From: Chlamydomonas sphaeroides
Lineage: Eukaryota > Chlorophyta > Chlorophyceae > Chlamydomonadales > Chlamydomonadaceae
Assembly (NCBI GenBank): GCA_001662425.1
Contig: BDDC01002127.1
Coordinates: forward strand, 3,020-15,970
DNA length: 12,951 nt
Direction: 5' to 3'
This document shows, in pieces, positions 1-9,400 of this stretch (the first letter of the stretch is position 1; each line of letters begins with the position of its first letter). The translations under genes and the position numbers were made by a program. The notes under the pieces are model-generated. The model worked only from the letters and a program-made list of their open reading frames with translations, was not told where the DNA came from and ran no database searches.

Positions 1-108
1 ACCCTGCCACGTCAAACTTTCCCAGCTGCGCATGGGTCCATGGCTTGCCCCCACCCAGACCAGATGAACACCGTCGGTCGCTATGCGGTCGTAGCTGGGA
101 CTATTTGA

Positions 109-405
109 GGGGTCACGGGCACACTAACCTCCGTGCCCTCACCCCACGGGCCGGACCTAGCCGCCCGAACTGCCTCCACGGCAGGACAGTATCTCCTAAC
201 ACACGCCGCCGCTAACTCAGGCCGCCGCTGCTGCGGCTGTCATTGTGTCGCGGCCGCTACCATCCCCTCCGCCGCCTCCGCCGCCCGGCCCATCGCCGCT
301 GCCAGGGCGGAAGCAGGCCGGGCGCTCAGCCCCGAGCAGCTGGAGGCACAGCAGCAGCACGGTGACAAGAGAGGGTTGCATTTCAAGTTTTTCAGGTTGG
401 GGTAA
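109..405 (+). CDS. possible 3'-terminal exon of a convergent plus-strand gene (unrecognised)
   Basis: The reading frame is open from just after a TGA at 106-108 to a TAA at 403-405. Codons over about 250-355 are strongly C/G-ending and encode an Ala-rich stretch, then a helix-like segment (ALSPEQLEAQQQHG) and a short basic/aromatic end (HFKFFRLG). Candidate acceptors lie inside the frame (CAG ending near 186 and near 220). A TGTAA pentamer at 584-588 would give a 3' UTR of roughly 180-200 nt, typical in layout for a volvocine gene. There is no ATG, so the rest of the gene would lie before base 1. Another plus frame through the same bases is also open and Pro-rich, so frame choice is uncertain. 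No homology is recognised. It could be 3' UTR of the HAD gene read on the wrong strand. Confidence 0.2.
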   Translation, partial: GVTGTLTSVPSPHGPDLAARTASTAGQYLLTHAAANSGRRCCGCHCVAAATIPSAASAARPIAAARAEAGRALSPEQLEAQQQHGDKRGLHFKFFRLG

Positions 406-583
406 CTTCAGGTAACAAACTGGGAGCGAGCAGCGAGGTCATTGTGCAATGATCACCATCCTGGCTGCCGCCCGGGCCCAGCTCTGTTTCATCTTCCCCT
501 CTCAGCTACCGCAATAAGCAGGCAAAGCGACAAGCAGCATCGTGCTGAACAGGACACAGGAACTGGTCTGACAAGGATAACGT

Positions 584-588
584 TGTAA
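584..588 (+). terminator. TGTAA polyadenylation-signal-like pentamer, plus strand
   Basis: TGTAA is the usual poly(A) signal of chlamydomonadalean nuclear genes. This one faces the HAD gene and lies 179 nt after the TAA of the candidate plus-strand terminal exon. A single pentamer is weak evidence alone. No TGTAA was found on the minus strand between 802 and 1, so the HAD transcript end is unresolved. Confidence 0.25.
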
Positions 589-702
589 CGTTTCGCCGTT
601 AGGACGGGGGCCCCTCCGGGATGATTGCGAGGGCTTCGCCCCGTTTCCTACGGAAAGGTGCAATCCAACCCGCCCTGGCACGGTGGCATCGTTCCAGCTG
701 TC

Positions 703-786
703 CAGCACAGCACAGCGCAGCACACCATCGTGGAGCGAGCGCAGCACAGTACAGCACAGCGCAGCACATCGCAGCGCAGCACAGCG
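703..786. repeat. degenerate pentanucleotide repeat (CAGCA/CAGCG type)
   Basis: Two blocks (about 703-725 and 740-786) consist of imperfect tandem pentamers CAGCA, CAGCG, CAGTA and CATCG. The repeat begins 17 nt after the HAD stop codon (minus strand, 805-803), so in the transcript it would sit at the very start of the 3' UTR as a GCTGT/GCGCT-type repeat. Because the unit is 5 nt, it opens spurious reading frames in all phases, which explains several Cys/Ala-rich ORFs here. Confidence 0.75.
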
Positions 787-802
787 TAGTGTACCGTGCC
801 CG

Positions 803-3800
803 CTACCACATGAAACCCTTCGCCACGTACGTCGGCGCTCGCCCTGGCCCCAGGAAGCGTCCCGCCAGACGCTGCAGCGCGCCCAGGTCCACCTCGCCAG
901 TCCCAGCCCCCTCCCCGGGCCCCAGCTCCAGCCCCAGCTCCTCTGCGTGGATGCCGCCCGCGATGAAGAGCGAGTCGCAGCCCGCGGCCACCGCGCTGCA
1001 CGGATGGGGAAGTGGAGGGGCTGGGGAAGAGGCGGCGGTTTTGCGACGACATGCGAGGGGCACGCGTGGCGGCCCAGATGGAGCCGGCGGCCTGGATGAA
1101 GACACGTCAACCTGCGAGCGGCGGCAACCCACTCGCCCAGGTCCTTGAGCAGCGCTGCACTAGTGCCGGTGTCGCACTCCTCAGCACCGGGCGACACGCA
1201 CCCAGGCACGCACGCATGCACGCACCCGCCGATGTCGTGCTCCAGGGAGTCGCCCACCGCCAGCAGGCCGCAGCCGGGGTCCAGCGCCAGCCCCAGGCTC
1301 TCGGCGGCGGCGGCGTAGATCTGGGCAGGGGGGTAGCATGGTGGCGACAATCCATGGGCCCAGGGCGCAGGCACGTGCACCCTCCAACGCCGACCCGCAC
1401 AGGGCGCAGCGCCGCACACATTACTTAAAACTTGAACACATCCATCCCTGCGGCCGCCGGCCCCAGCCCACCAGCGGCGCGGGCTTGCCCATGAGGACGC
1501 AGCTGCCGCCCGCCTCCGAGTACGCGGCCGCCAGGGAGCCGGGCATGGCCACTAGCTGCCCGCCGTCCACAGTCACCTGGCGGGGCCGGGGATGAGGGGA
1601 GGGAAAAGGTTTGGTGGCGGGCTTACGGCAGGGTTTGCGGTTGGGGTCTGTTGGGGTTGCATGGCGGGGGAGAGGTAGGGAGATAGGGCAGCGGCCGGGC
1701 GGAGTCGTAGGCAGGCACAGGCACAAGGTGCCCCGCGCATGGGGGGCCCCGAGCGCCGGCCAAACCCCGTTGAGGTTCGAACAAGCCCCCCTGGCTCGGA
1801 CATGAACCCTGCTGCCGGCCTCCACCTGGTAGCACAGCGACGCGGATCACATATCAGTGCGCGGGTCGTGACGCTGCGGGCTGCACCCCCGCCCTTGTCT
1901 CCGTCCCTCGCAAATACAACGCCTGGGCCCACGTCCAAACAGGCCTCCCGCTACAGCGAGCCCCGACCCGCCCAGCCAAGCGCTTCGCCGGGGCCCCCGT
2001 CAAGCACCGAATATCAACAGGTTCACCCCAGTCCTCTCCTCGGACCCCTTCAAACGCCTGCCCACCCCGACAAGCACCCTTCCCTCCACCCTTCCCCACA
2101 CCCTTTCCCACGCTGTTCAACTACAGCCCGCCACCGACGACCAGCCCACCGCCCTCGATGCAAGCCTGGAAGCCGGAGCCCACGGCAGCTGCCGACCACC
2201 CACCTCCTCCCTCCCATCCCACCCCTGGCACCAGCCCTCACATCTCGGCTTGATAGACTCTATCGACTCCATGCCGGTAGATTGGACCGGTTGGGCTGCC
2301 AGCCGGCACGCACCACCCACCAGGTCGGGGTTGGCCACCACCAGCTTGGGCGGCGCCCGGCCCTCCGCCACCGCCGCCACGGCCGCATCCCGCAGTATCT
2401 GCTTGAGCTCCTCCAGCTCCACCGCCCGCACGCCGCCGCCCTGGCCGCTTGCGTCGGCCGGCAGCGTGAGGCCCTCGGTGCCGTGCGCCAGGAAGAACTC
2501 GGCCTCGGCGGGCGAGGAGACCGCCTGGGGTGCGTGGGAGCAAGGCGGGCGCACGCGGAGCATGGCGCACGCCGCCAGCCTGGCCACCGGTCCGGACGAC
2601 GTGCGCTACAAGGGTGCGTCAGGTGGCGTCCGGCGAGGCCGAGATCGGAAAACCGCCGTCGTCCGCCTCCCTTGACTCAGCGACCCCACGGCCCATCACT
2701 GCCTGCCCGCGGCCCGGGCCCGGGCCCGGGCCTGGGCCTGCCAGCAAACCACCGCCGGCGACCGCTTTGCCAAGCACCCCGCGGGCCTTGGCCTGGCCTC
2801 GGCCTCGGCACCTGCAGCCCCCATCCCTCAATGCTGATGGGCCCCCGCTGCAGCCAGTTGAAGTGCAGCACCCGGGTGCCCAGCGCCGCCCACGGCGGGC
2901 CGGGGCGCTGCGTGAGGTAGCGGTGCGCCAGCTCGCCGCTGGTCACCACGCCTGCGGGGGGAGGTGGCGGAGGAGACGGAGCAGGGTGGGGTGGGGTGGG
3001 GCTGGGGAGGCGTGGGGAAGGCAGCGGGAGGGCGGGCGCGGCGATGCTCTAGAGGCCGCAAACCGGCGCCCATAACTGACGGAGTGCAATGTTTCTTGAC
3101 ACGCGGGCTTATGTGGCGCGGCGGCCGCTCGCCCCTGCTGCGCACAGTGCCAGACCGGCCAGGGCCTAGGCCCCCGCCACACAACTTCACCGACAGGGGC
3201 GTGCCCCGCCAGGCGCGTGAGTACTCCCGGGTGTTCATGATAATCAACATATACCCGACACGCCCGGGTGTGTGGGCGGCCAGGCAGGCCCACGTGAGCG
3301 TAGCCGCTTGCAGGACCCGCTGCACCGCGGCCCAGCGCTCCGGCCCACGACCCACCCACGACGGCCTCCCGCTCCACCGCCCAGCGCCCGTGTGCCCCAG
3401 ATCCCCAGCCGCTGGCCCACGAGCTATGGCCTCGCGCTTCCCGGCCCGGCTTCCGACCCACCCGTGAAGGCCTCTCGCTCGAAGCCCATGGCCGCCAGCT
3501 TATCGAGGGTGCCGCCCGAGCGACGCGAGCTGTTGGACAGGAGCAGCAGTCGCAGCCCCGCCGCCGCGGCCCGTGACACCGCCTCCACGGCGCCGGGGTA
3601 GGGCCGGCGGCCGTCATGCAGCACACCGAACTGGTCCAACAGCAGCGCCTGATGAGTAGGGCATTGGGTTGGGGTGGCAGGGGGAGGGTGGGAGCGTGGG
3701 CATGTGTGCAGGTCGGGGAATCGCGAGGGGTTGGGCTGGGGCGTCTGTCACACCTTATATCGGCCCGCCACCGCTGATAGCCCAGGAACCGGTTGGGGTT

Positions 3801-3951
3801 CAGGGTAGGTGTCCAAGGTGTTGATGTCCGGTGCTGGCTGCGCAGCGCCGGCGCTCGCCGCGTGCAAGCCATGCGTTCGCATCGCCGGTGCGCGCGAGGA
3901 CCAGAGCGGCCGACTGGTCAAACCACGACTTCCTACAGATGTTGACTGCAT
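803..3951 (-). CDS. HAD-superfamily class IIA hydrolase (TIGR01459-like), 7 exons, 373 aa
   Basis: Exons on the minus strand are 3951-3754, 3648-3462, 2951-2812, 2524-2321, 1576-1472, 1320-1226 and 995-803. They total 1,122 nt (373 codons plus TAG). Every junction is GT..CAG and phases match (0,1,0,0,0,2). Residues 1-45 are rich in Ser/Arg/Ala with almost no acids before about residue 42, like a mitochondrial or chloroplast transit peptide. The HAD core follows. Motif I is ALLLDQFGVLHDG (nucleophile D71). Motif II is LLLSNSSRR (S104). Then come FTGVVTSGE across the exon 2/3 junction, VVANPDL, the motif III lysine in GKPAP (K274), and motif IV GDSLEHDIGG (D302, D307). The end PTYVAKGFMW resembles the family's aromatic C-terminus. 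The family is predicted to be phosphatase-like with unknown substrate. Odd: Phe73 replaces the second motif I Asp, though an aromatic residue here is usual for this subfamily. The ATG at 3951 is the first ATG in a frame that stays open upstream without ATG. Intron 4 is long (744 nt). Exon structure and family are confident; the exact start and targeting are inferred. Confidence 0.9.
2711..2739. repeat. GGGCCC tandem self-complementary tract in HAD intron 3
   Basis: Repeated GGGCCC units, degenerating to GGGCCT at the right end, lie within the 287-nt intron between HAD exons 3 and 4. Each hexamer is its own complement, so the tract can fold on itself in either strand or in the nascent RNA. No function is inferred. 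Confidence 0.6.
2984..3007 (+). repeat. G-run tract (quadruplex-prone) beside HAD intron 2 acceptor
   Basis: The plus strand carries five runs of three or four G separated by one or two bases. In the minus-strand HAD transcript this is a C-rich pyrimidine stretch ending about 32 nt before the acceptor CAG at 2954-2952, so it probably serves simply as an extended polypyrimidine tract. The G-rich strand could form a quadruplex in DNA. Confidence 0.45.
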
Positions 3952-4208
3952 GGAAGCGGCGCTATCGCATACAGTATGCTCCACTCGAGCAGGCGCGAGC
4001 TGAAGTGAGCGATAAGCCACCAAACAGCAGAAGCGTAACCGTTGTAAGAGCGTCAAAGCCTAACTTTAAAGAAGCAGTTATCACAAAAGCATTGGTATGG
4101 CCACATAGTGCTCCAGGAACGCATGGGACCCATGGGTCGTCAGCCCGTCCTCTGGCGTGACTGCTAGCTCGCTCGGCAGCGACGCAGCGGGAACAGTCGG
4201 GACAGAAG

Positions 4209-4218
4209 GGGATATATG
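4209..4218 (-). promoter_or_regulatory. possible TATA element upstream of the HAD gene
   Basis: The minus strand reads CATATATCCC here, about 260 nt before the proposed HAD ATG at 3951, in an otherwise GC-rich flank. That spacing fits a 5' UTR of around 230 nt. A second TATA-like stretch (GGATATAACC, minus) lies about 20 nt further upstream. This is motif and position only; no transcription start is visible. Confidence 0.2.
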
Positions 4219-4417
4219 ATGTCGCCTATGGGTTATATCCAACCACAACCGAATACCTCATGTGAGGGCCTGTGTTCACAATGGCACCCCGGCTCGCTCG
4301 TGCGTGGTTGGACAAGGATTGGCACAAGCTGGGCAAGCAAAGCAGGAGGCCGTCCTGTGCTGGGCACCCGGCCTTGAATTGGCACCCGGAACCGGTATCC
4401 GCAGGTGCGCGCGCATG

Positions 4418-4456
4418 TGCTGCTGCTGCTGCTGCTGCTGCTGCGGCTGCTGCTGC
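4418..4456. repeat. (TGC)n microsatellite
   Basis: Nine perfect TGC units (4418-4444) are followed by an interruption and three more (4448-4456). The tract lies between the HAD and SBP genes. It creates poly-Ala, poly-Cys and poly-Leu ORFs on the plus strand (for example 4272-4682) that have no other gene-like support, so I treat it as a non-coding microsatellite. Confidence 0.8.
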
Positions 4457-4812
4457 GTTCTGCGGGGGCTCTCGCACTGCGCTGGCGTTACAGCGGCAGC
4501 GCCTCCACACCCTGCAACTCGCGTTCACTCCGCACCGCCCATGCCACCAACACAACAGCCGCTCGCACTCCCTGCCAACTCACACGCCCTACACGCGCCG
4601 ACACGCACGGGCGTGGCGCTTTGGGTGGCAGTGGTACGGCGTGACACGCGCAACACGGGTACATCTATCATTCAAGACGTGACATTAGTATCACCCCTCC
4701 TGATGACCCCTGCCACCTGGAGCACGCGCCGGCCGGCCTGACACATAGCGGCGCATGTTCATCACACACGCCGTCCCAGTGGCCTCGTTTAAGAAGTCAA
4801 AGGAGGAATATA

Positions 4813-4874
4813 TATCGTCTTTGTGCTAGCTCACGGCCCCAGCAACTCACGGCCCCAGCAGCGTAAAGACGATA
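4813..4874. repeat. inverted repeat enclosing a 16-bp tandem duplication
   Basis: TATCGTCTTT at 4813-4822 is repeated exactly as its reverse complement AAAGACGATA at 4865-4874. The 42-bp interior contains two adjacent copies of CTCACGGCCCCAGCA (4829-4844 and 4845-4860, one mismatch over 16). The structure can form a 10-bp stem. It lies in AT-richer intergenic DNA preceded by a TATATAT-like stretch (4809-4815). It could be a tiny foldback element or footprint, or a chance hairpin. No target-site duplication is evident. Confidence 0.6.
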
Positions 4875-5053
4875 CAGCTTTTGATTGGCGCAAGTACCCA
4901 ACCCTGACGACGATGGCTGCGAAGCGCATACATACCCACGCACGGGCCCCCACACACAGCACACTTCACTTGCAGGCCATCGACCAGTAGTGCAGCGCGC
5001 TCTCGACTCCTGCTAAGGTGCGCTAGCTAGCTTTTGCGTCCGCGTAGCGCATG

Positions 5054-5067
5054 CATATGTACATATG
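5054..5067. promoter_or_regulatory. 14-bp perfect palindrome CATATGTACATATG with GTAC core
   Basis: The 14 bases read identically on both strands and centre on GTAC (5059-5062). A second GTAC follows at 5071-5074. GTAC is the core recognised by SBP-domain proteins in plants and in Chlamydomonas. The site lies far downstream of the SBP gene and about 1.1 kb upstream of the HAD start codon, in an AT-rich island. Binding is a hypothesis only. Confidence 0.3.
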
Positions 5068-5871
5068 TATGTACTTAAGAGACCCCTTGCGGGTCCCAAC
5101 CGTCGCCACCCATCAAGACGGCCCCCATCTGGAATGGGAAAAGGGCTTACCTTCACCCAGTGCCGGCCGCCCCCACAAATTGGGCTTTTCCAGTTGAACG
5201 CATTGAATCGCAGGCGCCCACCACCCTCTCAAACGGCGCTCTGCGTGCCGGCACTCGTCTGGGGTGCGACCCCTGGTCCCTTCACCCGGACATGGCCGGG
5301 GCGCGCTTGCGTGCAAACAGTATGGCAGGGCCCCCGCCCCCCGGCCTCACGCTAGCACAAGCCTACGGCCGCTACGGCAACAGCCGCCGCCCAGTCAGCC
5401 AGGTACGGCCAGGTGGCAGGGCCCGCCCTCGCTGCCAACTCAGCCCCAAACACGCACGGCTACGCTTCCGCTTGGCACCGCCAGCTGCGGCTGAGCTCGG
5501 CCGCTTGCCGCGGCCGCCGCCCCCGCTGCCGCTGCACCCCGACCACGGCGCGCGGGTGGTGGAGGGCGGCGGTGGGCCTGCCCCGCCCGATCCCCGCCGT
5601 CAGAGCTCAGAGCTCGGCTGGCCGCGCTTGCCGCCGCGGCCGCGGCCGCGGCCCGGCCCCAGCCCTCCGCCGCCGCCATCGCCGCCACGATATCGTGGCA
5701 AACAAATAGTCGCCACCCGAGAAGACCCGGCAGCCGACCGTGGAGTCAGCTGCTCACGGCTTGGTCTCATCACCGCAGGTGGTAGTTTCCACCGCGGGAA
5801 CACTTGGAACCCCCTTCGTTCCACAGGTGGCAGGCTCTCGTCTTTCATCTCCTCAGCCCCCGTATGCCGCC

Positions 5872-6036
5872 ATGGCCGCAGCACCCGCCGAAACAGCCGT
5901 GAACGTGAACTTTGAAATCAAGATTAACGGTCATGCTCCGCCAGAAGGGCCACCTCTGGCACCTCACGTAGACCCACCGCAGCACGGATGGACAGGGCGC
6001 GTAGGCGGCTCCGACCAGGCTCTGACCCCCCTGTAG
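5872..6036 (+). CDS. possible small plus-strand ORF, 54 aa (unrecognised)
   Basis: An ATG at 5872 in strong initiation context (GCCGCCATGGCC) opens a 54-codon frame ending TAG at 6034-6036. It contains a non-low-complexity stretch, AVNVNFEIKINGHAPPEGPP, unlike the repetitive shadow ORFs nearby. Fourteen nucleotides upstream is an excellent acceptor-like sequence (TCTTTCATCTCCTCAG, ending 5857), so the ATG could open the second exon of a transcript with a spliced 5' UTR. Codon usage is mixed rather than strongly C-ending. No TGTAA follows on the plus strand before 6500, and the ORF lies in the region expected to hold the SBP gene's 3' UTR on the other strand. No family is recognised. Confidence 0.2.
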   Translation: MAAAPAETAVNVNFEIKINGHAPPEGPPLAPHVDPPQHGWTGRVGGSDQALTPL

Positions 6037-6387
6037 CCCTACATCCTTATATCACGGCGGGTCACGCCCGCTGTACCTTTAGTCTGTTCTCTTCGCCGCA
6101 CATACATCCGCGGCAGCACCTGTCCAAGGCGAGGTATGGTGCCTCGAGGTATGGCAAGCTGTCAAGAACGTTGGTCCGTGCGTACGGAGCAGCCACACGT
6201 GCCGACGTGCATCTCTCGCGCCCCCTGACAAGCACTTGCAACTTCCGGCTACAGGCTTCAGCTGGCTCCCCCTCGCTCCAATCCGCATTCAAACCCACAT
6301 ACACATCGCGCCGCTGGAAGTAAGCCACAGCAACGCCCATCCCCATCGCCCCCCCTGTCCCCGTGCCCACATACCCACGCATACAGC

Positions 6388-6407
6388 CCAGCACACCCCA
6401 GCACACC
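6388..6407. repeat. 10-bp tandem duplication (CCAGCACACC x2)
   Basis: Two exact adjacent copies are followed by a further CCACCCAC. It lies 93-112 nt beyond the SBP stop codon, so it is probably in the SBP 3' UTR. No function is apparent. Confidence 0.6.
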
Positions 6408-6499
6408 CCACCCACAACAACAACTCGCAAGCGGCCCTCGCCTCAATCCGTCTCTCAATTTCATCTCTCCCATCAGCAGGCGCCCCTGTACAGATACGC

Positions 6500-9400
6500 T
6501 TACAGCGCGCCACGCTCGCGTGGAGTGCAGGGCACAGAGTCCGGCGCACCGCCCAGCTGCATCAGCAGGCCCTGCTCGATGAGGTGCGTCTCACCGCCGT
6601 CGCCGGTGTCATCGCCGCACCGCATGGGCTCACGGGACAGAGCGTGGACCGCCTCCGCGTCACACCACTCGTGGCGGCCGGCCTCTGCTGTGGGGCTGCA
6701 AGCCGCCGCGCGCCCTGGCGACACCAGCGGCCGGCCGAACGAGCCCGCCAGAAGGAACCTGTTGTACAGCGAGGCCGTGGGGCCGCTAGCGCAAGGCAGC
6801 AGCAGCGGCAGCGGCGACAGATTGATCAGGCCGCGTCGCTGCATGGACGCTGATGGTGGCTCGTCCTCGGTGGGCGGCGAAACGGGTTCGGACGCCGCGA
6901 ATGGGCCCTGGCACGAGCGCCACTCGGAGAGGGTGACGTTGCGCTGCAGGCCGCGGCCGCCGCCGCCAAGGACAGGCGAGGCGGGTGAGGGGTCGCCCTC
7001 TGCCGCTGCCGGCTCCTGTGATGTGCGCCGCAGCTGCGAGCACTCCTCCGCCCCGGGAACCTCGGGCTCCCTGTCCGTCATGAGCACATCGGGTGCCGAG
7101 TTGCCGTACATCAGCTCATCAGGTACGGAAGCCGGGCCCATCGGTGCGCCGCCGCCCGGAGCGCCGCCTCCGAATGCCTGCCAGTACGCGCTGCCTTGCT
7201 GGTCCAGGGCATGCATTGCCAGGTGGCCGCTATCAGGGCCGCCGGCGGTTGGGTGCAGCTCTGGCAGGCTGCTGCCGGCACCAGCCGCAGATTCGAAGCG
7301 CGGCCATTCAGTGTGCATGGGATCTGCGTCACCCGCTGCTGCTGATGCCGCTGATCCGCCCGCGTCCATGGTATTGCGGCGCCCTGCGGCATCGGCGCCG
7401 CCAGCAGTGGTGCTGCCGTCACTGGCGAGGGGACCGCCGCCCAGCCCGCCGGCAGCAGGAGCGTAGTATGGCCCTCCGTGCAGCGGCTCTGAAGTCGCGA
7501 GAAACAGCGGCCCGTCGCGGCTGATGGAGTTGTGGAGGCCAGCCAGCGGCGGCGCGGAGCGCGCCGAGACGCTAGGTGAGCCCCCTGCTGGCGCCGCGGC
7601 GTCCATCTGCAGCAGGAGACTGGAGTGCTGCGCTGCTTGCAGGGCAAAGGGCGTCAGGTTGTGTCGCTGCAACGGATGAGGGTGCTGAAGGGGCTGATGC
7701 TGGTCCAAGACGCCCATGTTGCATAAGCCGCCCAAGCTGCCGCAGCCGCCCAAGCCACTCATGCTGCCAGTGGGATCGCTGTGGCGCATCAAGGACCCTC
7801 CGTCGCCGCCCTGCTGCTGGCCTGCTGCTGCCGCGGCGCGGGCGGACCCGTAAGAAACCCCACGACTGTTTGCCGCAGTCGGGCCGCCCGTGTCAGCCGG
7901 CATGCGCATGCCAGTGGTGATGGTGCGGCTGGCGGTGGCCGGCAGGCGGAATACGTCGCCGTCCTGCCATGGGTGCCACTCCGTGGCGGCGGGAGCTGCC
8001 GTGGCGGCGCGCAGCTGTCCGCTGGGGCCACGGAGTGCCTGCTGCCGGCGGCTCCACTGACCGACCGCCGGCGGCAGCGCCTGGTGGTGCGCAGGCGGCT
8101 GTGGCGGCAGCTGCGAGGCGGCTCCTGGGGCGCCTCTCATCAGGCCACCGGCGCGCGGCGAGAAGGAGGCGGTGCTTGCGTCGTCAACGATGGCGTCCAA
8201 GGCTGGAAGCACTACAGCCATGGTCGACGGCAGCTGCTGCGGAGGGTGGGCCCGCAGCTGCAGCAACTGCTGCTGCTGAGGATGAGGATGCTGCTGCTGC
8301 TGCTGCTGCTGCTGCGGCGGCGGCGGCGACGGCGGCGGCGGCAAAGGCGGCAAAGGCTGGGGTGGCGGCGGCTGGCAGAGGCCGAGCGCAAGCGTGCCCT
8401 GCAGGGAGAGCGCTGTGCCGAGGGACGGAAGCTCCAGGAGAAGTGGTTCGTCGGCGCCCGCCGCGGCCAAGTCAGACGGCCCGGAGCCGCACTCCTGGCC
8501 GCCGCCGTTGCCCAGCCCCCGAGCTACACATGCAGTGGTAGCGTAGCCGGATGGTGGCGCGCTGGCCGCCGCTGGCTCCAGGCTACTCCAGCAGTGCAAC
8601 AGGTTGCCAGGGCAGCTGTGGCGCGGGTGTGGTGAGCGCAGCTCCGCTGCGCTGACGTGCCGCGACGTGCCGCCCGGCTGCAGCCGCTCGTGCTGCCACA
8701 GTGGGAGATGCTCCGGGGCTGCTGCTGCACTGGCTGCATTGGTGCCGAAGTCGACAGAGCTGCTGACAATGCGCCGCACAGGAGGCGGCACCAGCGACAA
8801 TGCCCTGGCGTACGACATGGCCCCGAGCGCCGCCGCGTCGAGCGCAGCCGCCGACCGGCCGCCGCCGCCCACTGTCTGGGCCAGCAGGCCGCCGTCGCCA
8901 TCGGTGTCGCTGAGGTCGGAGCCGGGGATGGACAGGCGCCGGCGGGTGCCCCCGCGGCTGTCGGGCGGAGGCAGGTCGTAGTGAGGGCTGCCGCTGCCGA
9001 GCTCCCCATACCACACCGGCGTCCGCCGCTTGCCGCTGGGGCTTTGGGGCGACGGAGGGCACGCGTCATTAGCGACGCTGGCGCCCCTGAGCGGTGAGGT
9101 CGGGGCCGACGCGGCATGTGGCGCCTGAAGCATTACCGGCGACATTGCGGCCTGCCGGCGCGACGCCAGGGGGCGCAGCGTGCGGCTCAGCCGAGCCGAG
9201 GGGCGGGCTTCGGCCGTCACCGGCTCGGCGAACATGAGGGGAGCAAGCGTGGCAGCGGCCGTGCTCGCCTCGCCGAAGTCGATGCACGGCGGCGCCGCCG
9301 CAGAGGCAGCACCGCCTGTGGCAGTCGCTGCGAAGCCCACGGGCACCGACGGCGATGGCGAGAAGGGCGCGCTGCCGCCGTCCGCCGCCGTGCTCCAGCA

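Larger units (their letters stand above)
3952..6499. other. intergenic interval between HAD and SBP genes
   Basis: About 2.5 kb without a confident gene. The left part should hold the HAD promoter and 5' UTR. The right part should hold the SBP 3' UTR (minus strand). Besides the separately listed repeats, palindrome and small ORF, I see a 12-bp palindrome GACCCATGGGTC at 4127-4138 and a GC-rich alanine/proline-coding-like block at 5400-5700 that is open in several frames on both strands. On the minus strand TGTAA occurs only at 4492-4488 and overlapping the SBP stop. TGTAG variants occur at 6253-6249 and 6043-6039. Confidence 0.6.

Noticed and set aside
1739..2920. 393-codon plus-strand ORF
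   Set aside because: It is antisense to HAD exons 3 and 4 and introns 3 and 4. It is Pro/Arg-rich shadow sequence, while the minus strand gives a consistent HAD protein.
2943..3872. 309-codon minus-strand ORF overlapping HAD exon 2 in another frame
   Set aside because: It reads through introns and its frame differs from the HAD motifs. It contains no recognisable domain.
4262..4741. plus-strand ORFs with poly-Cys/Ala/Leu
   Set aside because: They are generated by the TGC microsatellite. Flanking residues show no coding bias.
5160..5915. 251-codon plus-strand ORF, Pro/Arg-rich
   Set aside because: The GC-rich block is open in several frames on both strands. It has no ATG in good context, no motif, and codon use is not consistently C-ending. 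Only the small downstream ATG frame is kept, as a weak candidate.
6363..7466. 367-codon plus-strand ORF
   Set aside because: It lies antisense to the end of the SBP 3-kb exon, and its composition mirrors the minus-strand codon bias.
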